Source: Pseudooceanicola nanhaiensis DSM 18065
Lineage (GTDB): Bacteria > Pseudomonadota > Alphaproteobacteria > Rhodobacterales > Rhodobacteraceae
Direction of reading: 5' to 3'
Assembly (NCBI RefSeq): GCF_000688295.1
Contig: NZ_JHZF01000014.1
Location: forward strand, 186,001 to 250,000
DNA length: 64,000 bases
Shown here in pieces: positions 25,230-36,100 of the stretch (the first letter of the stretch is position 1; the number at the start of each line of letters is the position of its first letter). A model generated the notes under the pieces. It saw only the letters and a list, made by a program, of their open reading frames with translations. It had not been told where the DNA came from and searched no databases. The translations under genes were made by a program, and so were the position numbers.

Positions 25230-26312
25230 TCATGCCGCCACCCCCCGGCCGAAGCGCAGCCGGTAATTGGTGAAGACGTCCACCGCCAGCAGGAAGAACA
25301 GCAGCATCCCCTGGAACACCTGGATCGCCGCGGCCGGCAGGCCGAGGTTCGACTGCGCGATCTCGCCGCCGATATAGGTCAGCGCCATCAGCAGTCCGGC
25401 CAGCAGGATGCCCACCGGGTGCAGCCGTCCGAGGAAGGCCACGATGATCGCGGTGAAGCCGTAGCCCACGTTGAAGTCGATCGAGACCTGCCCCGCGGGG
25501 CCCGCGACCTCGAACATCCCGGCGAGCCCCGCCAGCGCCCCGCCCATGCCGAGGCAGAAGATCACCAGCCGCGCCGGGACGACGCCCGCGAAGCGCGCGG
25601 CCCGCGGCGCCTCGCCCGTCAGCCGGATGTGGTAGCCGAGGATGTGCCGGTTCAGCAGCACGTAGGCGAAGATCACCATGATGAAGGCGAAGGCCACGCC
25701 CCAGTGCATGCCGGTGCCCGCGATCAGCTCGGCATTGTGGGCGCTTTCGTATTGCTGGAGGTTCCGGCTGCCCGGGAAGCCGAAGCCCTCCGGGTTCTTC
25801 AAAAGCCCCAGCGACATCGAGGCCAGAAGCTGCTCGGCCACGTAGACCAGCATCAGCGAGACGAGGATCTCGTTGGTCCCGAAGCGCACCTTGAGCAGCG
25901 CCGGGATCATCGCCCAGAGAAACCCGCCGAGCGCGCCGCTGAGGATCATCAGCGGAAAGATGAACCAGGCCTCCATCGGGTAGAAGGCCAGCGCGCATCC
26001 GGCCCCGGCGAGCGCGCCGACGATGTATTGCCCCTCGGCGCCGATGTTCCAGATGCCCGCCCGGAACCCGAGGCTCAGGCCGATGGCGATCAGGATCAGC
26101 GGTGCCGCCTTTACCAGCAGCTGCGGCCGGTAGAAGAAGGCATGCTGCCCGAAGAGCGGATCGTAGAAGATCGTCCGGATGGCCACGACCGGGTCCTTGC
26201 CGAGCGCCATGAACAGCAGCCCGCCGAACAGGATCGTGGCGAGCACGGCCGCGAGCGGCGTGGCCCAGGCCCAGATCCGTGACGGCTGCCGCCGCTTCTC
26301 GAGCCTCAGCAT
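25230..26312 (-). CDS. ABC transporter permease, nucleoside/purine type (first permease)
   Basis: 360 residues, NupP/PnrC-like with about nine to ten membrane spans. Starts MLRLEKRRQPSRIW then a first helix; contains FRAGIWNIGAEGQYIVGALA, TNEILVSLMLVYVAEQLLAS, the EAA-like cytoplasmic loop LTGEAPRAARFAGV, FNVGYGFTAIIVAFLGRLHP and VGILLAGLLMALTYIG. Pairs with the 306-residue permease and the ATPase at 26436. A 123-base gap with a tail-type repeat (26360-26394) separates it from the ATPase gene. Confidence 0.92.
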   Translation of the reverse strand: MLRLEKRRQPSRIWAWATPLAAVLATILFGGLLFMALGKDPVVAIRTIFYDPLFGQHAFFYRPQLLVKAAPLILIAIGLSLGFRAGIWNIGAEGQYIVGALAGAGCALAFYPMEAWFIFPLMILSGALGGFLWAMIPALLKVRFGTNEILVSLMLVYVAEQLLASMSLGLLKNPEGFGFPGSRNLQQYESAHNAELIAGTGMHWGVAFAFIMVIFAYVLLNRHILGYHIRLTGEAPRAARFAGVVPARLVIFCLGMGGALAGLAGMFEVAGPAGQVSIDFNVGYGFTAIIVAFLGRLHPVGILLAGLLMALTYIGGEIAQSNLGLPAAAIQVFQGMLLFFLLAVDVFTNYRLRFGRGVAA

Positions 26313-26359
26313 GCCCCCACCCCGTCCTCACCGCAGACGGGCAGAAGCACCCCCGCCGT

Positions 26360-26394
26360 CTTCATCTTTCCCGAAATACTCCCGCCGGAGGCAT
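26360..26394 (+). repeat. Tail-only relative of the dispersed repeat (T1)
   Basis: CTTCATCTTTCCCGAAATAC followed by TCCCGCCGGAGGCAT, in the gap between the ABC ATPase stop and the next permease. It resembles the tail of copy A6 (CTTCCTCTTGCCGGAAATAT) and the sequence at 40231. No G6/C6 hairpin is attached. Confidence 0.55.
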
Positions 26395-26435
26395 CCGCAA
26401 CCTGCACGGGCACCGCGGCCGGGCGAAGGCACCGC

Positions 26436-27959
26436 CTAGACATGCGCCACCTCCATCCCGTGGGCCCCGCCCATCATCAGCCCGATCTGCTCGACCGTCA
26501 GGCCCTGCGCCGGCACGACCTCGGACAGCCGTCCCTCGTTCAGCGCCGCGAACCGGTCCGAGACCTCCATCAGCTCGTCGAGGTCCTGCGAAATCACGAT
26601 CACCGCCGTGCCGCCCTCGGCCAGATCGAGCAGCGCCTGCCGGATCACCGCGGCGGCCGCCGCGTCCACGCCCCAGGTCGGCTGGTTCACCACCAGCACG
26701 TCGGGGCGCTGCATCACTTCCCGCCCGATCACGAACTTCTGCAGGTTCCCGCCCGAGAGCGAGCGCGCCGCGTTCTCCGTCCCGGGGGTGCGCACGTCGA
26801 ATCGCTCGATGATCGCCTTCGCGAAGGCGCGCGCCTTCCCCCAGCGGAGAAAGCCGTTGGCCATCAGCCCCTCGCGCTCCGCCCCGGTCAGGAGCGCGTT
26901 CTCCGTCAGGCTCATGTCGGGCGCCGCGGCATGGCCCAGCCGTTCCTCGGGCGCCGTCAGCAGACCCATCCGGCGCCGCGCCATGGGCCCGAGCTGGCCG
27001 ATCTCCTTGCCCTCCAGCACGACCATGCCGCGGGCCGAGGTCAGCTCGCCCGACAGCGCGGCCAGCAATTCGTCCTGTCCGTTCCCGGCCACCCCGGCCA
27101 GGCCCAGCACCTCGCCGCCGCGCACCTCGAAACTCACCTCCTTCAGCGAGGTCCCGAACTGCGAGGGCGATCTGACGCTCAGCCCCTTCAGCGCCAGCCG
27201 GACGGGACCGGGCGCCTTGCCGGTGCGCTCGGGCACCAGGAGCTCCGATCCCACCATCAGCTCGGCCATCTCGCGCGCCGTGGTCTCGCGCGGGGTGCAT
27301 TCCGCCACCTTCCGGCCGAGCCGCAGGATCGTCGCCGCGTCGCAGAGCGCCCGGATCTCCTCGAGCTTGTGCGAGATATAGAGGATCGCCGTCCCCTCGG
27401 CCGACAGCTTCCGGAGCGTCGCGAAGAGGATCTCCACCTCCTGCGGTGTCAGCACGCTGGTCGGCTCGTCCATGATCAGGAGCTTCGGATCCTGCAGCAG
27501 GCAGCGCACGATCTCGACCCGCTGCCGCTCGCCCGCGCTCAGATCGCCCACCGTCCGGTAGGGATCGAGCGGCAGGCCGTATTGCTCCGAGACATCCCGG
27601 ATACGCGTGGCGAGGTCGCGCATGGCCGGCGGGTCCGCCATGCCGAGCGCGATGTTCTCGGCCACGTTCAGCGCGTCGAACAGGGAGAAATGCTGGAACA
27701 CCATCGCCACGCCCGCGGCCCGCGCCGCCTGCGGTTCGGAGGGTGCGAAGGCCGCGCCGTTCAGCACCATCTCGCCCGAATCGGGCTTCACCAGCCCGTA
27801 GATCATCTTGACCAGCGTGGATTTCCCGGCGCCGTTCTCGCCGAGCAGCGCGTGGACCTCCCCCCGACCGATGTCGAAGGAGACGTCGTCATTGGCGACG
27901 ACCCCCGGATAGGCCTTGGTCAGCCCCCGGATCGAGAGAAGTATGTCCGTCCCCGTCAC
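26436..27959 (-). CDS. ABC transporter ATP-binding protein, duplicated (nucleoside/purine)
   Basis: 507 residues with two fused ATPase domains, as in NupO/PnrD and sugar-type ATPases. Domain 1 has Walker A LLGENGAGKSTLVKMIYG, Q-loop VFQHFSLFDALNVAEN, signature LSAGERQRVEIVRCL and Walker B LLIMDEPTSVLT. Domain 2 is degenerate in the usual way: Walker A LAGVAGNGQDELLAALSG lacks GK-S/T, the signature is LSGGNLQKFVIGREV, Walker B VLVVNQPTWGVD has Asn in place of Asp-Glu chemistry. The start is GTG 27959, overlapping the xdhC stop (GTGA), so translation is coupled to the xanthine dehydrogenase genes. Confidence 0.93.
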   Translation of the reverse strand: MTGTDILLSIRGLTKAYPGVVANDDVSFDIGRGEVHALLGENGAGKSTLVKMIYGLVKPDSGEMVLNGAAFAPSEPQAARAAGVAMVFQHFSLFDALNVAENIALGMADPPAMRDLATRIRDVSEQYGLPLDPYRTVGDLSAGERQRVEIVRCLLQDPKLLIMDEPTSVLTPQEVEILFATLRKLSAEGTAILYISHKLEEIRALCDAATILRLGRKVAECTPRETTAREMAELMVGSELLVPERTGKAPGPVRLALKGLSVRSPSQFGTSLKEVSFEVRGGEVLGLAGVAGNGQDELLAALSGELTSARGMVVLEGKEIGQLGPMARRRMGLLTAPEERLGHAAAPDMSLTENALLTGAEREGLMANGFLRWGKARAFAKAIIERFDVRTPGTENAARSLSGGNLQKFVIGREVMQRPDVLVVNQPTWGVDAAAAAVIRQALLDLAEGGTAVIVISQDLDELMEVSDRFAALNEGRLSEVVPAQGLTVEQIGLMMGGAHGMEVAHV

Positions 27960-28894
27960 GCGATCTTGTCCTTCAGGGCGTCTTGCTGCGCCGTTTCCCT
28001 CATTAGCGCGGCGGCCACGCCCACGGCAATCGCCTGCGGATGTTTCCCGAGGCTCTTGTCGCCGATCGGACACCGGATGCGTGAGATTTGCGCGTCCGGG
28101 TGGCCCGCCTCGGCAAGCCGCTTGCGGAACCGCGCCCACTTGGTGGCCGAGCCGATCAGCCCGGCCCATCCGAAGCCCCGGCGCAGGAGCGCATCGCAGA
28201 GCGCGAGGTCGAGCGCGTGCGAATAGGTCAGCACCAGGTGGACCGCATCGCCGGGCGCATGGGCGGCCAGCCGGGCCGGGTCCGCCGCGGTCACGACCTC
28301 GACGCCCTCGGGCACCTCGTCCGGGAACCGCTCCGGCCCGGTGTCCACCCAGGTGATCGCGCGCCCGGGCAGCGGCGCCATGACCGACACGAGGGCCCGG
28401 CCCACATGGCCCGCGCCCCAGACCCAGAGCGCCCGCTCGGCCCGCGCCACCGGCTCCATGAGCCAGCCGTCCCGCAGCATCACCGGCACCGATGCGCCCT
28501 GCGCCCGCGCCCGGGCCACCGCCCGCCGCATCGCGAGCGGCATCTCTCCGGCGTCGCGCGCCACGGGGCGGGCGAAGCTCTCGCCGCCGAGCGCCGCCAG
28601 GCGTTCCGCATCGAAGGGCTCGAAGACCAGCACCACCGACCCGCCGCAGCATTGCGCCAGTTCCGGCCCGAGCGCCCGGCGCGCCACCTTCGGCGCCTCC
28701 AGCCCGCGCGCCTCCCGGATCGCCTCGAATTCCAGCGCCCCGCCGCCGATGGTCCCGGTCGGACCCGCCGGTCCCACGATCATCGCCGCTCCGGCCTCGC
28801 GCGGCGCGGATCCCCGCACCTCCGCGATCACCACCCGGACGACGCGCCCCTCGGCGGCGACCCGCCGCCGCAGGTGCTCCGGTTCAACGCCCAT
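27956..28894 (-). CDS. xdhC: XdhC, molybdenum cofactor sulfuration/insertion chaperone
   Basis: 312 residues. In Rhodobacter capsulatus XdhC binds Moco, promotes its sulfuration and inserts it into XdhB. The two XdhC domains are visible: N-terminal VVIAEVRGSAPREAGAAMIV, GTIGGGALEFEAI, ALGPELAQCCGG(S) with the Cys pair implicated in Moco binding; C-terminal Rossmann LWVWGAGHVGRALVSVMAPL, DTGPERFPDEVPEGVEVV, LTYSHALDLALCDALL, GWAGLIGSATKWARFRKRL and IRCPIGDKSLGKHPQAIAVG. Start ATG 28894 overlaps the xdhB stop by 11 bases. Confidence 0.95.
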   Translation of the reverse strand: MGVEPEHLRRRVAAEGRVVRVVIAEVRGSAPREAGAAMIVGPAGPTGTIGGGALEFEAIREARGLEAPKVARRALGPELAQCCGGSVVLVFEPFDAERLAALGGESFARPVARDAGEMPLAMRRAVARARAQGASVPVMLRDGWLMEPVARAERALWVWGAGHVGRALVSVMAPLPGRAITWVDTGPERFPDEVPEGVEVVTAADPARLAAHAPGDAVHLVLTYSHALDLALCDALLRRGFGWAGLIGSATKWARFRKRLAEAGHPDAQISRIRCPIGDKSLGKHPQAIAVGVAAALMRETAQQDALKDKIA

Positions 28895-31331
28895 CCCGCA
28901 CCCGCGTCACCGCCTTCAGCACCCGTTCCGGCGTCGCCGGCGCGTCGAGCGCCGGGTATCCGGGCCCGCAGGCCGCGACCGCATCCGACAGCGCCAGGAA
29001 GGCCGAGATCCCCAGCATGAAGGGCGGCTCGCCGACGGCCTTGGACCGGTGCACCGTCTCCTCCCGGTTGGGGCTGTCCCACAGGGCCACGTTGAACACG
29101 TCCGGCCGGTCCCCGCAGGCGGGGATCTTGTAGGTCGAGGGCGCATGGGTCCGAAGCCGCCCCGTGTCGTCCCAGACCAGCTCCTCGGTCGTCAGCCAGC
29201 CCGCGCCCTGCACGTAGCCGCCCTCCACCTGACCGATGTCGATCGCCGGGTTCAGCGAGGCGCCCGCGTCATGCAGGATGTCGGCCCGCAGGATCCGGTA
29301 TTCGCCGGTCAGCGTGTCGATCACGACCTCGGTCACCGCCGCGCCGTAGGCGAAATAGAAGAACGGCCGCCCGCGTCCCGCGATCCGGTCCCAGGCGACC
29401 TTCGGCGTCCTGTAATACCCCGTGGACGACAGGCTGACGCGGTTCTCGTAGGCGAGCTTCACCGCGTCGGCGAAACGCAGCACCGCGTCGCCGGCGCGGA
29501 CCTCGCCCTCGGCAAAGACCACCTCCGCCGCCTTCACCTGGTGGAGCTGGCCCACCACCTCCGCGATCCGGTCCCGGATCGTCTCGCAGGCCGCCTGCAC
29601 CGCCATCCCGTTCAGGTCCGACCCCGACGAGGCCGCGGTGGCCGAGGTGTTCGGCACCTTGCCCGTATCCGTCGCGGTGATCCGCACCACGTCGCTCTCG
29701 ACCCCGAACACCCGCGCCGCCACCTGCTGCACCTTCCGGTTCAGCCCCTGGCCCATCTCGGTCCCGCCATGGTTCATCGAGACCGAGCCGTCCTGGTAGA
29801 CATGCACCAGGGCGCCCGCCTGGTTGAGATGGGTCAGCGTGAACGAGATCCCGAACTTCACCGGCGAAATCGCGATGCCCCGCTTCAGGATCGGCTGCGC
29901 GGCGTTCCATTCCGCCACTGCCGCCCTGCGCGCCACGTAATCCGACGAGGCCACCAGCGCGTCCGTCATCTCGTGCAGGATGAAATCCTCGACCTCCATC
30001 CCGTAGGGCGTGGTCTGCGCGCCCGGCGGCGGCACCGGCACAACCTCGTCCTCCACCGGCCCCGTCGCCCCGCGCGAGGTGAGGTCCAGGTGGTCATCCG
30101 CCCCGGGCTTCCTCTTGCCGGAAATATCCCGGGGGGAATCGGTCGAAGACCGATGGGGGGCTGGCCCCCCTCCGCCGCCGACGCCCGCGGCGTCGGCATA
30201 GTAATTCACCCGCCGCACCTCCAGCGGGTCCTTGCGCAGGGCATGGGCCACGTGATCGACCACCCGCTCCATGCCCAGCATGCCCTGCGGCCCGCCGAAG
30301 CCGCGGAAGGCGGTCGCGCTCTGCATGTTGGTCTTCAGCCGGTGGCTCTCGATCCGGCAGTTCTCCAGCAGATAGGCGTTGTCCGCATGCAGCATCGCCC
30401 GGTCGGCGACGGGCAGCGAGAGGTCCTGCGCCCATCCGCAGCGGGTGTAATGCCGGAAATCCACGCCGGCGATCCGCCCGGCATCGTCGAACCCCACGCG
30501 GTAATCGATGCGGAAATCGTGCCGCTTGCCGGTCACGACCATGTCGTCGTCCCGGTCATAGCGCATCCGGCAGACCCGGCCGGTCGCCCGCGCCGCCACC
30601 GCGCAGGCCACGGCGAGCGCGTTGCCCTGGCTTTCCTTGCCGCCGAAGCCGCCGCCCATGCGACGCATCTCGACCCGGACGTCGTGCATCGGCAGGCCGA
30701 TGGCCTCGGCCACCTTGTGCTGGATCTCGGTCGGATGCTGGGTCGAGGAATGCACGACCATCCCGCCCGCTTCCTGCGGCACCGCCATCGCGGCCTGCCC
30801 CTCGAGGTAGAAATGCTCCTGCCCGCCGATCTCGATCCGGCCCTCGAGCACATGCGCCGCGCCCTCGATCGCCGCGGCGGCATCGCCCTTCTCGTAGATC
30901 CGCGGCCCGTCCTCGAACCGGCTGTCGGCCGCCAGCGCCTGTTCCACCGTCAGGATCGCGGGCAGTTCGGTGATCTCGATCCGGCCGAGGCGCGCGGCCT
31001 TGCGGGCCGCGAGATGGCTCCGCGCCACCACGAGGAAGAGCGGCTGGCCGAGGTAGAAGACCTCGTCCTCCGCCAGCAGCGGCTCGTCATGGATCGAGGG
31101 CGAGACGTCGTTCGCGAAGGGCAGGTCCGCCGCGGTCAGCACCGCGACCACGCCCGGCGCCGCGCGCACCGCCGTGAGGTCCATCGCGACGATCTCGCCG
31201 CGTGCGACATCGCTCAGGCCGAAGGCGAGGTGCAGGCTGCCGGCCGGCGCCTCGAGGTCGTCGACATAGCGCGCCTGCCCGGTGACATGCAGCTCCGCGC
31301 TGTCGTGGGGGAGGGGTTTCGTCACGCTCAT
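28884..31331 (-). CDS. xdhB: Xanthine dehydrogenase, molybdopterin subunit (with repeat-derived insertion)
   Basis: 815 residues against about 775 for the family. Large subunit of the XdhAB heterotetramer: hydroxylates hypoxanthine to xanthine and urate at the Mo centre in the cytosol. Moco and substrate motifs are present: [15 protein letters not shown] (Gln), [27 protein letters not shown] with the substrate arginine, [25 protein letters not shown] and [11 protein letters not shown] with the catalytic glutamate. Between NYYADAAG (about 379-386) and TTPYGM (440-445), where homologues have a short loop, lie about 50 extra residues; the first part is the translation of repeat A6, the rest ([20 protein letters not shown]...) is unexplained. 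The frame is intact. ATG 31331 overlaps the xdhA stop by four bases. Confidence 0.93.
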   Translation of the reverse strand: MSVTKPLPHDSAELHVTGQARYVDDLEAPAGSLHLAFGLSDVARGEIVAMDLTAVRAAPGVVAVLTAADLPFANDVSPSIHDEPLLAEDEVFYLGQPLFLVVARSHLAARKAARLGRIEITELPAILTVEQALAADSRFEDGPRIYEKGDAAAAIEGAAHVLEGRIEIGGQEHFYLEGQAAMAVPQEAGGMVVHSSTQHPTEIQHKVAEAIGLPMHDVRVEMRRMGGGFGGKESQGNALAVACAVAARATGRVCRMRYDRDDDMVVTGKRHDFRIDYRVGFDDAGRIAGVDFRHYTRCGWAQDLSLPVADRAMLHADNAYLLENCRIESHRLKTNMQSATAFRGFGGPQGMLGMERVVDHVAHALRKDPLEVRRVNYYADAAGVGGGGGPAPHRSSTDSPRDISGKRKPGADDHLDLTSRGATGPVEDEVVPVPPPGAQTTPYGMEVEDFILHEMTDALVASSDYVARRAAVAEWNAAQPILKRGIAISPVKFGISFTLTHLNQAGALVHVYQDGSVSMNHGGTEMGQGLNRKVQQVAARVFGVESDVVRITATDTGKVPNTSATAASSGSDLNGMAVQAACETIRDRIAEVVGQLHQVKAAEVVFAEGEVRAGDAVLRFADAVKLAYENRVSLSSTGYYRTPKVAWDRIAGRGRPFFYFAYGAAVTEVVIDTLTGEYRILRADILHDAGASLNPAIDIGQVEGGYVQGAGWLTTEELVWDDTGRLRTHAPSTYKIPACGDRPDVFNVALWDSPNREETVHRSKAVGEPPFMLGISAFLALSDAVAACGPGYPALDAPATPERVLKAVTRVRDGR
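30108..30170 (-). repeat. Structured dispersed repeat, copy A6, inside xdhB
   Basis: On the minus (coding) strand: GGGGGG-CCAG-CCCCCC, central stem ATCGGTC-TTC-GACCGAT, T-C6, GGGATATTTCCGGCAAGAGG, AAGC. Same layout as A1/A3/A4 with a diverged tail. It is read in frame as [20 protein letters not shown] and GKRKP without a stop, hairpin-first in the xdhB direction. Confidence 0.85.
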
Positions 31332-32713
31332 GCCGAGACCTCCCGCACCCGCGTCGCCGCGCCGATGTCCTCGAGGAAATAGCGGATCAGCATGTTCCGC
31401 GCCGTCTCGAGCCGGTAGCCGGCCGAGGCGCGCATGTCGCTCATCGGCTGGAAATCCGCCTCCCAGGCGTCCCAGGCCGCGGCGATCGTATCCTCGGTCC
31501 AGGGCTGCCCGCGCAGGGCGTCCTCGACGGCCCTGGCCCGTTTCGGCACGCCCGCCATGCCGCCGAAGGCGATCCGCGCGCCGGTCACCAGCCCGTCCGA
31601 GACCTGCACGTTGAAGCAGCCGCAGACCGCCGAGATGTCCTGGTCGAAGCGTTTCGACAGCTTGTAGCAGGCCAGCCGGTCGGCCTGCCGCGGGACCGAG
31701 ACGGCCTCGACGAATTCGCCGGGCTGGCGGTCCTGCCGGCCGTAATCGAGGAAGAATTCCTCCAGCGGCAGCGCCCGCCGCGCCGCGCCCTTCCTGAGGT
31801 GCAGCACCGCGCCGAGCGCCATCAGCGCGGGCGGCGCGTCCCCGATGGGCGAGCCGTTGGCGATGTTGCCGCCGATCGTGGCGGCGTTGCGCACCTGGAC
31901 CGAGCCGAAGCGGTTCAGCATCCGGCCGAGGTCGGGGTGGTGGGGCGCGAAGGCGCGGGCCATCTCGGTGATCGTGACGGCGGCGCCCAGGCGGATCTCG
32001 GTTTCGCTCACCTGCACCTCGCGCAGGTCGTCGCAGCGGCCGACGAAGGCCACGGCGCCGAGGTCGTCGAGCCGTTTCGTGACCCAGAGCCCGACATCCG
32101 TCGCGCCGCCCACGATCCGCCCCTCGGGATGGGCGAGGCACCACTCGGCCAGCGCGTCCGCGCTGCGGATCACCGCCGCCGCGCCGCCGCTCAGGTCGTC
32201 CTGCGCCTGCGCCTCGGGCAGCTCGGGCGCGGCGGCCAGCGCTCCGGGCACCGGCGCCCCGGCGGCCGCCTCGGCGGCGCGCACGATGGGCGCGTAGCCG
32301 GTGCAGCGGCAGAGGTTGCCGGCCAGGACGGTGTCGTGATCGGTATCGCCCGCCACATGCGCGGCGGCCAGCGACATCACGATCCCGGGCGTGCAGAAGC
32401 CGCATTGCGAGCCGTGGTGATCCACCATCGCGCGCTGCACCGGGTGCAGGGTGCCATCGGGGGCGGCCAGCCCCTCGACGGTGGTCACCGAGCGCCCGTG
32501 CACCTGCGGCAGGAACAGGATGCAGGCGTTCAGCGCCATCGGCCCGCGCTCGTCGCGCAGCATCACGGTGCAGGCGCCGCAATCGCCCTCGTTGCAGCCT
32601 TCCTTGGTGCCGGTCAGCCCGCGTTCGGTGCGCAGCCAGTCGAGCAGGGTGGTCTGAGGCGACACCCCGTCCAGATCGACGCGCTCTCCGTTCAACAGAA
32701 AGGAGACCTTCAT
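31328..32713 (-). CDS. xdhA: Xanthine dehydrogenase, FeS/FAD subunit
   Basis: 461 residues, matching R. capsulatus XdhA. Carries two [2Fe-2S] clusters and FAD and passes electrons to NAD. Plant-type cluster: [14 protein letters not shown] plus the distal NACILFLP cysteine (about 39-63). Second cluster: [13 protein letters not shown] and [13 protein letters not shown] (about 100-140). FAD domain: [57 protein letters not shown] and the CO-dehydrogenase-type C-terminal domain from about 355. ATG 32713 begins the conserved [14 protein letters not shown]; Shine-Dalgarno AAGGCGG is loose. First gene of the seven-gene minus-strand unit. Confidence 0.95.
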   Translation of the reverse strand: MKVSFLLNGERVDLDGVSPQTTLLDWLRTERGLTGTKEGCNEGDCGACTVMLRDERGPMALNACILFLPQVHGRSVTTVEGLAAPDGTLHPVQRAMVDHHGSQCGFCTPGIVMSLAAAHVAGDTDHDTVLAGNLCRCTGYAPIVRAAEAAAGAPVPGALAAAPELPEAQAQDDLSGGAAAVIRSADALAEWCLAHPEGRIVGGATDVGLWVTKRLDDLGAVAFVGRCDDLREVQVSETEIRLGAAVTITEMARAFAPHHPDLGRMLNRFGSVQVRNAATIGGNIANGSPIGDAPPALMALGAVLHLRKGAARRALPLEEFFLDYGRQDRQPGEFVEAVSVPRQADRLACYKLSKRFDQDISAVCGCFNVQVSDGLVTGARIAFGGMAGVPKRARAVEDALRGQPWTEDTIAAAWDAWEADFQPMSDMRASAGYRLETARNMLIRYFLEDIGAATRVREVSA

Positions 32714-33034
32714 GACAATGTACCGCCGCCTTACCCTGTTGGCCCGGCAGGCCTGTCCCCGATGCGGCGTAGAGGACGGCTGGGCTTCGCTGTTTTCTTG
32801 AGCAAACCGGCCCGGAGCGGATTTGGCAAGCATTTCCTCGGGGCGGCCGCCGCGAACGCCCGCGGGCGCCCCGCAAAAGGGCAGGGGGGATCCCGGGCCT
32901 CTGTTCCTGATCGTGCGGCCCGGCCCTGCCGGGCCCGTCCGAAGGCGTCCGGTTCTCCCCGGACAGGTCAGGCAGGCGCAGCACCTGTCGCGCGTCCTGC
33001 GTGAAACGCCCCGCCGGAGCGCGCCGGACGCAAA
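32714..33034. other. Upstream region of the xdh unit
   Basis: About 320 bases between the xdhA start and the ftsK terminator. One hairpin, GGCCCGG-CCCTG-CCGGGCC, near 32939-32957. The stretch near 32790-32830 is least GC-rich and may hold the promoter. No operator or purine riboswitch recognised; nothing codes convincingly. Confidence 0.45.
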
Positions 33035-33062
33035 ACGGCCCCCGAAGCGCTTCGGGGGCCGT
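33035..33062 (-). terminator. Terminator of ftsK
   Basis: A perfect 28-base palindrome, ACGGCCCCCGAAGC and its exact complement, without a loop spacer (a central tetraloop would form in RNA). TTTTG follows on the minus strand, 80 bases after the ftsK stop. Confidence 0.8.
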
Positions 33063-33143
33063 GGCGGGGCATGGCGTCACGCCCCGGGTTTCCGAACTCG
33101 GATCGCCGCGCCGCGCAACCGGGCGGAGCGCGCCGCCTGCCGC

Positions 33144-36100
33144 CTACTGCTGTTCCGGCACCAGGATCTCGCGCTTGCCGACGTGGTTGGCGGGCGAGAC
33201 GAGGCCCTCGTCCTCCATCTGCTCCACGAGGCGCGCGGCCTTGTTGTAGCCGATGCCCAGCTTGCGCTGGATGTAGGAGGTCGAGCATTTGCGGTCCTTG
33301 ATGACCACCGCCACCGCCTGGTCGTAGAGCGCGTCCTCGCCGTCGGTGTTGCCGCCGAGGCCGAGCACGAGGTCGATGTCGTTCTCCTTGTCCTCGGCCG
33401 GGCCTTCCACGACGCCGCCCACGTAATCCGGCGGGCCGTAGGCCTTGAGGTGGTTCACGATCTCCTCGACTTCCTCGTCCGAGACGAAGGGCCCGTGGCA
33501 GCGCTGGATCTTCGCGCCGCCGGCCATGTAGAGCATGTCGCCCTGGCCGAGGAGCTGCTCCGCCCCCATCTCGCCGAGGATGGTGCGGCTGTCGATCTTC
33601 GAGGTCACCTGGAAGGAAATCCGGGTCGGGAAGTTCGCCTTGATCGTGCCGGTGATGACGTCGACCGAAGGCCGCTGCGTCGCCATGATCAGGTGGATGC
33701 CGGAGGCCCGTGCCATCTGCGCGAGGCGCTGGATGCAGGCTTCGATCTCCTTGCCCGCGACCATCATCAGGTCGGCCATCTCGTCGACGATGACGACGAT
33801 GTAGGGCATCTTCTCGGGCTGGATCTCCTCGGTCTCGAAGATGGGCTCGCCGGTGTCCTCGTCGAAGCCGGTCTGCACGGTGCGCGAGAACATCTCGCCC
33901 TTCGACAGCGCATCCGCCACCCGGCCGTTGTAGCCGTCGATGTTCCGGACGCCCATCTTGGACATCTTGCGATAGCGCTCCTCCATCTCGCCCACGGTCC
34001 ACTTGAGCGCCACGACGGCCTTCTTCGGGTCGGTCACGACGGGGGACAGCAGGTGCGGGATGCCGTCGTAGACCGACAGTTCTAGCATCTTCGGGTCGAT
34101 CATGATCAGCCGGCATTCCTCGGGCGTGCGCTTGTAGAGGAGCGACAGGATCATCGTGTTGATCGCGACGGATTTACCCGAGCCGGTGGTCCCCGCGATC
34201 AGCAGGTGCGGCATCTTGGCGAGGTTCGCCACCACCGCGCCGCCGCCGATGTCCTTGCCGAGCGCCAGCGGCAGCTTCATGTTGCTGTCGCCGAATTCAC
34301 GGGCCGAGAGGATCTCGCGCAGGACGACCATCTCGCGGTTGTCGTTCGGCAGTTCGATCCCGATCACCGAGCGGCCCGGCACGGTCGAGACACGCGCCGA
34401 GAGCGCGGCCATGGAGCGGGCGATGTCGTCCGCGAGCCCGATCACGCGGGAGGCCTTGAGGCCCGGCGCCGGCTCCAGCTCGTACATGGTGACGACGGGG
34501 CCGGGACGGACCGAGACGATGTCGCCCTTCACGCCGTAATCGTCGAGCACGGTCTCGAGCATCCGGGCGTTTTCCTCGAGCGCCTCGTCGCTCAGGTGGT
34601 GCCGGGTGATGCCCGTGGGATCCATCAGCAGGTTGAGCGGCGGCAGGTCGAACTCCGCCGCGCGTTCCTCGAACTTGAGCTTGGGCTGGGCCTCTTCGCG
34701 GGCGCGGGTCGAGGGCTGGGCCTTGCGCGCGGGGGTCTGCACCACGCGGCGGGCCTGTTCGGCCGGCGCGGCCTGCGGGAGGCGCGGCGCGACCGGGGCC
34801 GGGGCCTCGGCCTCGGCTGCCTCGTCCTCCCAGGCGTCCATCCCGTAATCCTCGATCTCCTCGGCCTCGGGTTCGAGCGGGGCAGGGGAGGGGGCCACGA
34901 CACGCGCCGCAGGGGCAGGGGAGGGGGCAGCGGCCCGCGGCGCCGGTGCCACGGCGGGCTGCGCGCCGCCGGTCAGCGGCGGTTCGGCGCGCGGGGTGCT
35001 GCCCAGGATCAGCGGGTCCGGCCCGCGGCCGCGGCCCTTGGTCAGCGGCTGGTGCGACGGCGCGGAGATCCGGCTGGAGGTGCGCGCGCGCTGGCGCACG
35101 GCGTCGGCGATCTTGGTCTTGATGCGGTCGTCGAGCGGCATCTCCTCGCCGGCGAGCATGCGGTCCTCGACCTCGGCGAAGGGCGCGGGGCCCTCGCCGG
35201 CGCGGCGGATCATCGAGGGCAGGCGGCTCAGGAAGCCGGCCTTGGGCGCGGGGGCGGGTGCCTCGATCGGGGTCTCGCGGACCGGGTAGGACGGGGCGGG
35301 GGCGCGGGTCACGCCGCCAAGCCGCGGCTGGGGCTGCGCCTGCACGGCGGGGGCGCGCAGCGGCGGCTCCTCGTAATGCTCGGGCAGGGTCTCCCAGGGA
35401 TCGTCCTCGTAGAGCGGCTCCTCTGCCGGCGCGGCACGGCGAACGATGCCGCCCAGCCGGTCGCGGAACGAGGTGCGCGGCGCCTCCTCGTAGTCATCCT
35501 CGGGATAGGTCTCGATGACGTAATCCCCGGCCTCCGCGCGTTCCAGCGCCTCGGCGCGGCGGCGTTCCTTGCGGTCGCGCGCGGCCTCGCGGGCGGCGAG
35601 CGCCCCCGACCAGCCGGCCTGTGCGCCCCGGCCCAGCAGGCGGGTGACGGCGACATAGGCCAGGACCACGGCGTAGACGGCATAGCGCATCATGTTCCTC
35701 AGCTCGCCCCGGGTGAAGCCCAGCACGAAGATCCCGAGCGCCACGACACCGGCGCCCAGCACCAGGGACAGGATCTTGAGCCCGGCGGTCGCGCTGACCG
35801 GCGCGACCCCGATCAGCGTGCCCAGCACGGTGTCCCCGAACAGGCCGCCCAGCCCGAAGGAATGGCTCCACCCCTCACCGGGCACGAGCGATGCGGCATA
35901 GAGCGACAGGACCACGATCCAGATCGGCGCGAAGACGAGGCGCGACATCGCCCGTTCCTCGCCCTGGTGCAGCGCCAGCCGCACCCCCCAGACCAGCGCG
36001 AGGGCCGCGAAGCCCCATCCGCCGATCCCCAGGATCATGAACACCGGCGCCGCGATACCGGCGCCGAGCCGGCCGAGCCAGTTCTGCACCGGCTGGTCGG

